DNA of 64,000 nt from the NCBI GenBank assembly GCA_963704035.1, contig CAVPGR010000004.1, forward strand, positions 372,001-436,000. Direction: 5' to 3'. This DNA is from JAOSJL01 sp963704035. GTDB lineage: Bacteria; Actinomycetota; Acidimicrobiia; IMCC26256; JAOSJL01. Each line of letters opens with the position of its first letter. Position 1 is the first letter of the stretch. Under the pieces are notes generated by a model that saw nothing but the letters and a program-made list of their open reading frames with translations, was not told the origin of the DNA and ran no database searches. Both the position numbers and the translations under genes were made by a program. Positions 8,768-16,289 of this stretch are shown here, piece by piece.

Positions 8768-9874
8768 TCAGACTATCCGGAGTTCGCTCTTGAAGACCTT
8801 GCTCGGTCGGAGCTCGTCGGAAACCCGACGCGCGATTTCTGCGAACACGATGCTGGCCTCGTCCTCGGGATGTGCAGCCACGATCGGGCGGCCCTCGTCG
8901 GCACCGGCGCGCAGCTCGGGGACGAGCGGCACCTGTCCGAGCAACGGGACGTCGAGCTCGGCGGCGAGGTCGGCGCCGCCGCCCGATCCGAACAGGTCGT
9001 AAGCCTTGCCGTCGTCACCGCGGAACCACGACATGTTCTCGATCACGCCCACCACGGACAGGTCGACCTTGCGGGCCATGTACGCCGCGCGCTGCGCCAC
9101 ACGCTGGGCCGCAGGTTGTGGGGTCGTGACCACGAGAACCTCGGCGCGCGGCAGGAACTCGGCCATCGACATCGAGATGTCACCGGTTCCGGGCGGCATG
9201 TCGACGACGAGGAAGTCGGGCTCGCCCCAGTAGACGTCGGTGAGGAACTGCTCGAGTGCCTTGTGCAGCATCGGGCCACGCCAGATGATCGGTTGGTCCT
9301 CCCGAGCGAAGAACCCCATGGAAATGAGCCGGACCCCATGGGCCGACGGAGGAACGATGAGATCGTCGACCAGTGTCGGGGGGCGGTCGATCCCGAGCAT
9401 GCGCGGCATCGAGAAGCCCCAGACGTCGGCATCGACGACGGCCACGTCGTGTCCGGCTCGCGCCAGTGCCACCGCCAGATTGGCGCTCACCGACGACTTC
9501 CCGACTCCGCCCTTTCCGGAGCTCACCGCCAGGACGCGGGTTGATGCATTCGCGAACGGGTTGACGCCCGACTCCCCGGCCCCGGGGCTGCCGCCTCGCA
9601 GCATCTCCGCGAGTGCGTGTACTCCGGCGTCATCGAGAACCCCGATCGAAACCTCGACGTTCTCGATTCCCGGCTCAGCGCCGGCAGCCTCACGGATGCG
9701 GGCGTCCAGGCGATCGCGTAGCGGGTAGTCCTCGGACGGGACCGATACCTCCACACGGACCGTCGCCCCGTCCACGTGGACACTGCCCAGGAGACCGAGC
9801 TCCCCGAGACTGCGGCCGATCGCCGGGTCCTCGAGGCCCGCGATCCTTTCCCTGATCTCGACCTCGTCGGGCAT
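8768..9874 (-). CDS. mrp: Mrp/ApbC-family P-loop ATPase (Fe-S carrier)
   Basis: A 368-residue Mrp. A MIP18/DUF59-like N-terminal domain lies at about 5-85, and the NTPase domain has the deviant Walker A GKGGVGKSS at 120-128 and MPPGTGD. Mrp proteins carry Fe-S clusters to apo-targets. After IENMSWF the usual CPxC that bridges a cluster at the dimer interface is missing and reads RGDDG, so cluster carriage may use other ligands or another partner. ATG 9874 follows GAGGAG by 10 nt. The gene diverges from a SufR-like regulator across a 62-bp region holding a perfect palindrome. Confidence 0.9.
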   Translation of the reverse strand: MPDEVEIRERIAGLEDPAIGRSLGELGLLGSVHVDGATVRVEVSVPSEDYPLRDRLDARIREAAGAEPGIENVEVSIGVLDDAGVHALAEMLRGGSPGAGESGVNPFANASTRVLAVSSGKGGVGKSSVSANLAVALARAGHDVAVVDADVWGFSMPRMLGIDRPPTLVDDLIVPPSAHGVRLISMGFFAREDQPIIWRGPMLHKALEQFLTDVYWGEPDFLVVDMPPGTGDISMSMAEFLPRAEVLVVTTPQPAAQRVAQRAAYMARKVDLSVVGVIENMSWFRGDDGKAYDLFGSGGGADLAAELDVPLLGQVPLVPELRAGADEGRPIVAAHPEDEASIVFAEIARRVSDELRPSKVFKSELRIV

Positions 9875-9911
9875 GTCGGCCGCGCTCCTCGTGTGTGTAG
9901 GGGGATTTCCA

Positions 9912-9923
9912 CTACGTACGTAG
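9912..9923. promoter_or_regulatory. Perfect 12-bp palindrome, candidate operator
   Basis: CTACGTACGTAG lies in the short divergent region between mrp and the SufR-like gene. It sits just upstream of the regulator's -10 box and close to the expected start of the mrp transcript. Binding there could shut off both genes. The likely ligand is the adjacent regulator. Confidence 0.5.
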
Positions 9924-9924
9924 G

Positions 9925-9931
9925 TAGAATA
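9925..9931. promoter_or_regulatory. Overlapping divergent -10 boxes (TAGAAT / TATTCT)
   Basis: On the plus strand TAGAAT (9925-9930) ends 6 nt before GTG 9937, giving a leaderless regulator mRNA. On the minus strand TATTCT (9926-9931) would start mrp with a leader of about 45 nt that ends in GAGGAG before ATG 9874. The two boxes share five base pairs, so the promoters should compete. Confidence 0.5.
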
Positions 9932-9936
9932 TCGAC

Positions 9937-10806
9937 GTGAATCCGCGAACCCCCGACGAGGCAGCACCCGAAGCAATACCTGCCGACACCGCAGCAGAAA
10001 CCGCAGCAGACACGGCAGCGCCCCGCTTCGAGACCGACCTCAGCGCCGAGGAGTTCAGCGCGGCCGTGACGGCTGTCACCACCGCGTTCGGGGACCCGAC
10101 ACGCCGCGAGATCTACCTGTGGCTACGCGAAATCCCCGACGGAGTGACGGCAAGCGAGGTCGCCGACAACTTCCACGTCCACACGAACGTGGCGCGCCAC
10201 CACCTCGAGAAGCTGGCGGGCGGCGGCTATGTGGATGTCGAACTGTCCCGTCACACCAGCGCCGGTCGACCCTCCAAGCGCTATCGCGTGACGACGTCCG
10301 ACGAGTCACTCCACGACTCGCTGCACGATTCGCTGAGCTTCTCGGCGAACTTCCCGACGGGAAGTGACGATCTCCTCGCGACCCTGCTCGGGCGCGCCCT
10401 CGAGCTCATCGATCCCTCCGAGGCGAGCGAGATGGCCGACCAGGTCGGCTTCGAGTACGGGCTCGCCATGGCCGGCCGGATCGACCCAGCGGAGCGCCAC
10501 CGCTCGGTCACCGCCGCACTCACCACGGTGGCAGACGCCCTCACAGCCCACGGTTTCGCCGCACATGCCGAGAAGGACGAGACTCGGGGCAAGGACGGAA
10601 AGGAAGGACGCTCCTTTCGCATCGTCGCGGAGCACTGCCCCTTCGGCGGGGCCGCCACGGCTCACCCCCACGTCGTGTGCGCGGTGGACAGGGGGCTGAT
10701 CCGCGGAATGCTCGCGGGGCTCTACGGCGACACGGTCGCCAGTCACGAGGAGAGCCGTCCCGAGGGCGACGACCACTGCGTCGCTCGAGTCCTCACCCGC
10801 GCGTGA
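9937..10806 (+). CDS. SufR-like winged-helix Fe-S sensing repressor
   Basis: A 289-residue DNA-binding protein. An alanine/glutamate-rich N-terminus is followed by a winged helix at about 50-120 (FGDPTRREIYLWL, HTNVARHHLEKLAGGGYV). The C-terminal sensor has three cysteines, C234, C248 and C281, in the context CPFGG and GDDHC seen in SufR proteins, which bind a [4Fe-4S] cluster. It sits between mrp (divergent) and a cysteine desulfurase starting 3 bp downstream, so control of Fe-S biogenesis is the natural role. A LHDSLHDSL duplication lies at 125-133. SufR identity is inferred from the cysteine pattern and context. Confidence 0.8.
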   Translation: MNPRTPDEAAPEAIPADTAAETAADTAAPRFETDLSAEEFSAAVTAVTTAFGDPTRREIYLWLREIPDGVTASEVADNFHVHTNVARHHLEKLAGGGYVDVELSRHTSAGRPSKRYRVTTSDESLHDSLHDSLSFSANFPTGSDDLLATLLGRALELIDPSEASEMADQVGFEYGLAMAGRIDPAERHRSVTAALTTVADALTAHGFAAHAEKDETRGKDGKEGRSFRIVAEHCPFGGAATAHPHVVCAVDRGLIRGMLAGLYGDTVASHEESRPEGDDHCVARVLTRA

Positions 10807-10809
10807 CGC

Positions 10810-11991
10810 GTGCGACGCGCCTATCTCGACCACGCGTCCACGGCACCTCTTCGGCCGTGCGTGCGCGACGCGATCGTCGAGGTGCTCGACACTCCTGCGG
10901 GTGACCCCGGACGTCTCCATGGCGAAGGACGGCGACACCGTGTCGTTCTCGAGGAGGCTCGATCCGCTGTGGCGAGCCTCCTGGGCGCCCGTGCCCGCGA
11001 GGTCGTGTTCACCTCCGGAGGAACGGAATCGGTCAACAGCGCTGTCGCAGGCGCTGTCGAGCGCGGCCGACGGGAACGGATGAACGCCGGAGACACCACA
11101 GCACCACACGTCGTCACGACCGCTGTCGAGCACTCCAGCGTCCACGAGGCGCTCGAGCGGGCCGAGGTCGAGGCGACGGTCGTCGGTGTCGACCGATTCG
11201 GCCGCTACGACGCGGAGGACGTCGTCGCCGCAGTACGTCACGACACGGTTCTCGTCAGTGTCCAGACGGCGAACCACGAGGTGGGGACACGCCAACCCTG
11301 GCGGTCGGTGGCGGAGAGTCTCGCCCGCCGGCCCGAGGAGGGAGTGCCCGACGGCCCCTTGTTGCACGTCGACGCCTGTGCCGACACGGCGAACCCCGCA
11401 GGCCTGGCCTTCGTCGATTCCGGCGTCGACCTCTGCTCGGTGACCGCCCACAAGGCGGGCGGACCGGCCGGAATCGGAGCGCTCCTCGTGCGGCGGGGCC
11501 TGCGGATCCCGCCACTGGTCGTGGGAGGGGCCCAGGAACGCGATCGCCGCGGCGGCCTCGAGAACGTGGCGGCCGCGGTTGGTTTCGGAACCCTGGCCGA
11601 CGATCTGGCTGAATCCGGACACCTCGAGAACGAGGCCGCCGCGGCGCGACGCCACACGGACCGTCTCACGCAGGCCGCGACATCGATTGGGGGCGTGTCG
11701 GTGTTCGGCGATTCCGGCGACCGGATGGCACACCTCGTGTGCCTGGGTGTCGAGGGAGTCGAAGCGGAACCGATCCTCCTGGGTCTCGATCAACGGGGAG
11801 TCGCTGTGCACTCCGGCTCGTCGTGTTCCAGCGAGACCCTCGAGCCGTCGCCCGTGTTGCGTGCGATGGGCGTCGACACGGAGCACTCGTTGCGAATCAG
11901 CGTGGGGTGGAACACCACCGACGCCGACGTCGACCTGTTTGCCCGAACGTTCTCCTCCGTGGTGGAAGGTCTCCGGTCACTGCGGTCGTGA
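10810..11991 (+). CDS. Cysteine desulfurase (NifS/IscS-like)
   Basis: A class V aminotransferase-fold enzyme of 393 residues that converts cysteine to alanine plus an enzyme persulfide. The PLP lysine is K215 in TAHKAGGPAGIG, the persulfide cysteine is C339 in SGSSCSSET, and the start is AYLDHASTAPL. The rest of a SUF or ISC operon is not here. The gene follows the SufR-like regulator by 3 bp and is probably co-transcribed. Likely uses are Fe-S assembly with the nearby NfuA and Mrp, or sulfur supply to ThiI. The GTG start is supported by the conserved N-terminus. Confidence 0.9.
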   Translation: MRRAYLDHASTAPLRPCVRDAIVEVLDTPAGDPGRLHGEGRRHRVVLEEARSAVASLLGARAREVVFTSGGTESVNSAVAGAVERGRRERMNAGDTTAPHVVTTAVEHSSVHEALERAEVEATVVGVDRFGRYDAEDVVAAVRHDTVLVSVQTANHEVGTRQPWRSVAESLARRPEEGVPDGPLLHVDACADTANPAGLAFVDSGVDLCSVTAHKAGGPAGIGALLVRRGLRIPPLVVGGAQERDRRGGLENVAAAVGFGTLADDLAESGHLENEAAAARRHTDRLTQAATSIGGVSVFGDSGDRMAHLVCLGVEGVEAEPILLGLDQRGVAVHSGSSCSSETLEPSPVLRAMGVDTEHSLRISVGWNTTDADVDLFARTFSSVVEGLRSLRS

Positions 11992-12096
11992 ACCCGCTGT
12001 CGAGACCACGGAGGCTCCGAGACGTACAGTCGTACCTCCCGGAGAACGAGACTGTCGCCGCGCGACCCCGAGCGGCCCTATGAAGGGATCAACAAC

Positions 12097-12816
12097 ATGC
12101 CGGACTGGGCACTGCTGTCGAACGAGCTCACGGAGGCGCTGCGCCTGGGCACACCACCGATCGCCATCACATTCTTCGAGTCACCACCCGACGGCGTGGA
12201 CTCCTTCGACGCGCCGATGGCCGATCCGCTGCCCAGCGGGCGCACAGGTCGCGTGCCGGCCGGTTGCGTGTTCTGGATGCACGGGACCGACAAGACGTTC
12301 TCGACCGTCGCCGCCGATCACGGCAACTGCTCGGTCGGGAGCCTGACGCACGGCTTCAGGACACTCGACGAGGTTGCCGGAAACGACGACGTGGCAACGC
12401 TCGTCGAGTCGGGGTGGGTGACGATGGACGTCGTGCCCGAGATACCGGTCGTCAGGGAGCGCCCGGGAGCCGTGACCTACGGTCCGCTGACCGCAGCCAC
12501 CACACCGCCCGATGTGGTGATGCTCCGCGTCAACGGCAAGCAGCTGATGGTGATCTCCGATGCACTGCCCGAGCTCCGCATCGAGGGCAAGCCCCAGTGC
12601 CACATCGTGGCCATCGCCAAAGAGCAGGGGCTGCCGGCCGCGAGCGTGGGATGCGCCCTCAGCCGTGTGCGCACGGGCATGCCGGCGGCCGAGATGACCT
12701 GCGCGATTCCGGGGACGATGCTGGCCAACCTCGTGGAGCGCATCACGACCGATGCGGCGGCCGACACCGCCGTGGCCCGCTACGCGGCCCAGGACGCCCA
12801 GCGCTTCGATGAGTAG
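12097..12816 (+). CDS. DUF169 family protein
   Basis: A 239-residue DUF169 protein. It starts WALLSNELTEALRLGTPPIAITF, typical of the family, and has conserved cysteines in GCVFW, NCSVGS and VGCALSR. DUF169 proteins occur in archaea and bacteria, often near redox or metal genes, and have no settled function. There is no signal peptide. GAAGGGA lies upstream of the ATG. It follows the cysteine desulfurase by 105 bp and converges on nfuA 12 bp away. An Fe-S related role is suggested only by position. Confidence 0.8.
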   Translation: MPDWALLSNELTEALRLGTPPIAITFFESPPDGVDSFDAPMADPLPSGRTGRVPAGCVFWMHGTDKTFSTVAADHGNCSVGSLTHGFRTLDEVAGNDDVATLVESGWVTMDVVPEIPVVRERPGAVTYGPLTAATTPPDVVMLRVNGKQLMVISDALPELRIEGKPQCHIVAIAKEQGLPAASVGCALSRVRTGMPAAEMTCAIPGTMLANLVERITTDAAADTAVARYAAQDAQRFDE

Positions 12817-12828
12817 TGGCGGGTATTG

Positions 12829-13488
12829 CTACTTCTTCGCGGACTCGTAGAAGGGGTTCTCGCCCGAGGTGTGGTCGGTGACGTCGCGAACCTCGATGAT
12901 CTCGGGGATCGCCTCGGTGAGGGCGACTTCGATCCCCTGCGACAGCGTGACCGAGGCCATTCCGCATCCCTGGCACCCGCCGCCGAGCCGGAGGTAGGCG
13001 ATGCCCTCCTCGACGGCGACGAGCTCGGCCATCCCCCCGTGCGAGGCGATCGCCGGATTGATCTGGGTCTCGAGGATCGAGATGACCTGCTGGGCCAGGT
13101 CGCCCGAGAGGTCGGGGGGCGGACCGTCGTAGGAGCCGGTGGCGGGGCTCGGGCTGTTGGGGTTGTTCATGACCATGCCGTTGGGGGTGAAGTCCAACGT
13201 GGCGCCGCGCAGCTTCTCGGCGCTCCCGGCCCCGATGACCACGCTGAGGTCGTCGTTGTGCAGAACCGTTTCCGCTTCGCCCGCTTCCGAGAGAGCGCGG
13301 AAGTACATCTCGTAGCGGTAGGTGGCGCCCGAAACCCCGCTCACCTCGACCCACAGCGCCAACGCGTCGGGATCGGGCTCGTCGGCCCGGGCCTCGAGCA
13401 CCTTGGCCCGCGCCTCGTCGGTGAGGCGTAGCAGCGGCGTTGAATCCGCTGTGTCCTCGGGGCTCGTGTCGCCTGTGTCGTCGCTCAT
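12829..13488 (-). CDS. nfuA: NfuA-type Fe-S scaffold/carrier protein
   Basis: A 219-residue protein. A degenerate A-type (HesB-like) N-terminal domain covers about residues 17-110 and has no cysteines. The C-terminal NifU domain carries CxxC at C172 and C175 (GGGCQGCGMA). This matches E. coli NfuA, which carries [4Fe-4S] clusters to apoproteins under stress. The first 18 residues are an acidic unstructured leader. It converges on the DUF169 gene and diverges from the ATP-grasp gene 47 bp away. Confidence 0.9.
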   Translation of the reverse strand: MSDDTGDTSPEDTADSTPLLRLTDEARAKVLEARADEPDPDALALWVEVSGVSGATYRYEMYFRALSEAGEAETVLHNDDLSVVIGAGSAEKLRGATLDFTPNGMVMNNPNSPSPATGSYDGPPPDLSGDLAQQVISILETQINPAIASHGGMAELVAVEEGIAYLRLGGGCQGCGMASVTLSQGIEVALTEAIPEIIEVRDVTDHTSGENPFYESAKK

Positions 13489-13535
13489 CGCATACCGATC
13501 GTCGTGTGTACCCGTGGCGGTCCATCATACGGGCC

Positions 13536-14807
13536 GTGCCACGCGTTCTTCTCCTGCTACCGACAACCACCTACAGGGCACGAGACTTCCTGGATGCCGC
13601 CGATTCCCTCGACATCGAGATCGTCATAGGATCCGACGGCCGCCAGACCCTCGAGGACCTGATGGGGCAACGGGCGCTTGTGCTCCCGCTCGGCAGCGGG
13701 GCGGAGAACGACGTTCGGGCGTCGGTGGCAGCCATCGCCGACGCCAACGAAAAGACCCCCTTCGACGCCATCGTGGGAGTCGACGACGGAGGAATCGTCG
13801 TCGCAGCCGCGGCCTCCGACCGTCTGGGTCTTCCCGCCAACGACGTCGAGGCGGTTCGACGCACACGCGACAAGCGCGCGCAGCGCAGCGCCTTCAGCGC
13901 GGCGGAGGTACCACAGCCTGAATACACGGCCCTCGACCCCGACGACGTGCGCCGACTGCTTGCCGGGGAACGCCTCGATCAGATCGACCACGCCACGTTT
14001 CCCGCCGTTCTGAAGCCTCCCGGGCTCTCCGGGAGTCAAGGTGTCATCCGCGTCGACGCTCCCGGCGAAATGCGCGCGGCCGCGCAACGGATCGTCGACA
14101 TCATCAAGGGAACGACCGAGGGAACTGAGGAGTGTTCGCCCGGTTCCGGCGCGTTGCTCCTGGAGGAGTTCGTGGCGGGCCCGGAGGTCGCGGTGGAGGC
14201 GGTCGTGCGGTCAGGCAACGTCCGGGTTCTCGCTGTGTTCGACAAGCCCGACCCGCTCGACGGTCCCTACTTCGAGGAGACCATCTACGTGACACCGAGC
14301 CGGCACTCCGATCAGGATCTCCGAGATCTGGAGCGAGTCGTCGCGATCGGGGTCGGCGCACTCGGCATCACCGAGGGACCCGTGCACGCGGAAGCCAGAC
14401 TCGGCGACCGGGGAGTGCGTCTCCTCGAGGTTGCTGCGCGGTCGATCGGGGGTCTGTGCGCGCGGGCCCTGCGATTCGGCGTGGGAGTCACCCTCGAAGA
14501 GGTGATCCTCCGGCACGCCCTCGAACTCCCGGTACCTGTGCTCGTGCCCGAGGGTGCGGCGTCGGGCGTGATGATGCTGGCGATCCCCCGGGCCGGGACG
14601 CTGCGGGAGGTCCGCGGCGTCGACGAGGCCCGGGCCGTGCCGGGCATCGTCGGTCTCGAGACCACGATCCCGAGGGGCAGCCCGGTCGTGCCGCTCCCCG
14701 AAGGCGACCGGTACCTCGGCTTCCTGTTCGCTCGCGGCGACGGTCCCGCTCAGGTGGAGGAGATCCTGCGCCGGGCGCACTCCCACCTCGAGATCAGGAT
14801 CTCCTAG
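13536..14807 (+). CDS. ATP-grasp ligase of unknown substrate
   Basis: A 423-residue ATP-grasp enzyme. The N-terminal pre-ATP domain is followed by KRAQRSAF and the lid/ATP-binding region (PAVLKPPGLSGSQGV). The core has EEFVAGPEVAVEAVV, HAEARL and LLEVAARSIGGL, the metal-binding strand typical of carboxylate-amine ligases. The C-terminal third resembles the accessory domain of BacD/LysX-like ligases. The GTG at 13536 opens with PRVLLLLPTTTYR. A radical SAM gene follows 45 bp later on the same strand. Together they may build or tailor a small molecule or peptide; the substrate cannot be deduced. Confidence 0.82.
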   Translation: MPRVLLLLPTTTYRARDFLDAADSLDIEIVIGSDGRQTLEDLMGQRALVLPLGSGAENDVRASVAAIADANEKTPFDAIVGVDDGGIVVAAAASDRLGLPANDVEAVRRTRDKRAQRSAFSAAEVPQPEYTALDPDDVRRLLAGERLDQIDHATFPAVLKPPGLSGSQGVIRVDAPGEMRAAAQRIVDIIKGTTEGTEECSPGSGALLLEEFVAGPEVAVEAVVRSGNVRVLAVFDKPDPLDGPYFEETIYVTPSRHSDQDLRDLERVVAIGVGALGITEGPVHAEARLGDRGVRLLEVAARSIGGLCARALRFGVGVTLEEVILRHALELPVPVLVPEGAASGVMMLAIPRAGTLREVRGVDEARAVPGIVGLETTIPRGSPVVPLPEGDRYLGFLFARGDGPAQVEEILRRAHSHLEIRIS

Positions 14808-14840
14808 AGAGCTCCTAGAGACAACGCGCGTTCCAGGCCG

Positions 14841-14846
14841 TACGCT
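14841..14846 (+). promoter_or_regulatory. -10 box TACGCT of a leaderless promoter
   Basis: TACGCT ends 6 nt before GTG 14853, the likely true start of the radical SAM gene. No Shine-Dalgarno sequence is present. The box supports a start upstream of the frameshift rather than at GTG 14947. Confidence 0.45.
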
Positions 14847-14852
14847 GGGCCT

Positions 14853-16281
14853 GTGCGGATACTCGTGCTCTCCACCTACGAGCTCGGCCATCAGCCACTC
14901 CACGCCGCGGCTCCGGCGGCGCTCCTCCGCGGGGCAGGCCACGACGGTGCGCGTCCGCGACCTGGCCGTCGAACCGTGGTCCGACGACGACGTCGAGTGG
15001 GCGGACGCCATGGCGTGCTCCGTTCCCATGCACACGGCCCGTCGGCTGGCCGATGAAGCCACCCGGCGCGCCCGCGCCGTGGACCCGACGCTCCACGTGT
15101 GCTGGTTCGGCCTCTACGCCGTGGCTGCCCGTCCACCACCGGAAGGCTCTATCCACCTGATTGCGGGGGAATACAACGATGCGCTGCGCGACTGGGCCGA
15201 CGACCCGACAGCGCGTACCGCAGGAGGCCCGGTGGTCGAGATCGGTCACGCGCGATCAACGAACCATCCGGTCCCCGACCGCGCCGATCTGCCCGGCCTC
15301 GATCAGTACGTACGTTTCATCGACGGGAACACCTCCACGACCGTCGCTGCGGTCGAAGCGAGCCACGGCTGCGCCCACCGCTGCCGGCACTGCCCGGTAC
15401 CCGTGGTCTACGACGGCCGCACCCGACCGGTCGACACCGCCACGGTGCTCGCCGACATCGGACAACAGGTCGAGGCCGGTGCTCGCCACGTCACCTTCGG
15501 CGATCCCGACTTCCTCAACCGCCCCGCGCACTCCCTGGAAATCATCCGCGACATGCGCCACCTCTTCGGCGGAACGGGTTCCGACGCGCTCACATTCGAC
15601 TGCACCGTCAAGGTCGAGCACATCCTTCGCCACCGTGACGTCTGGGAGGAGTTCGCGGCGTCGGGGTGTCGCTTCGTGGTATCGGCGTTCGAGTCGGCCG
15701 ATGACGCAACCCTCGAATTGCTCGACAAGGGTCACACCACAGCGGACGCAGCCGAAGCGGTCGAGCTCCTGAGGTCCCACGGGATCGAGATCCGTCCCTC
15801 GTTTCTCCCGTTTCTCCCGTGGACGACACTGAACGACCTCGTGGGGCTGGTCGACTTCGTCGTCGACAACGACCTCGTCTCCAACGTCGATCCGGTGCAG
15901 TACACGATCCGGCTCCTCGTCCCGCCGGGTTCGTTGTTGCTCGACGTACCCGAACTCGCCGACAGGTTCGAGGACTTCGACGCTGTTTTCCATGCATGGT
16001 CGTGGCGTGCTCTCGACCCCGCAGTCGACGCGCTCCAGGCCGAACTGGCGGCCATCGTCGAGGCCGACGTTGCCGCCGAGGTACCGATTCCCGTCACGTA
16101 CAGAACCGTGCGGGCCGCGGTGTTCTCAGCACTCGGGAGGGCGGACTCTCGCGCGGGCGAGCCAGGGGCCGGGATGAGCGCCACGACCGATCAGCTTCGT
16201 GACGTCCCGCGTCTCAGCGAATCCTGGTTCTGCTGCGCGGAGCCCACGAGTATCCAGATGGCGGCGCTCGGCGAACGCTGA
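14853..16281 (+). CDS. CCAEP-tail radical SAM protein (apparent +1 frameshift)
   Basis: A radical SAM enzyme with an N-terminal Rossmann (B12-binding-like) domain. The first 31 residues (MRILVLSTYELGHQPLHAA...) read from GTG 14853. An extra G at 14946, in GACGGTG, then breaks the frame, and the product resumes at VRVRDLAVEPW from 14947. The cluster motif CAHRCRHC lies at about residues 173-180 of the joined protein. The tail ends WFCCAEPTSIQM, the signature of the CUAEP/CCAEP-tail radical SAM family. Some members have selenocysteine at the first variable position; here both codons are TGC (16231-16236). Reaction and substrate are unknown. The ATP-grasp neighbour is the best functional clue. 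Confidence 0.83.
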
Positions 16282-16289
16282 CGACTCCC

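Noticed and set aside
10306..11886. 526-codon minus-strand frame opposite the SufR-like and desulfurase genes
   Set aside because: Both plus-strand proteins have full catalytic or metal motifs; the antisense product has low-complexity composition.
16231..16236. Selenocysteine in the radical SAM tail
   Set aside because: Both codons are TGC, and no in-frame TGA exists before the true stop.
14947..16281. Treating GTG 14947 as the real start of the radical SAM gene
   Set aside because: The preceding 31 residues in the neighbouring frame form the first strand-helix of the domain and start behind a -10 box. The break is best explained by one extra G.
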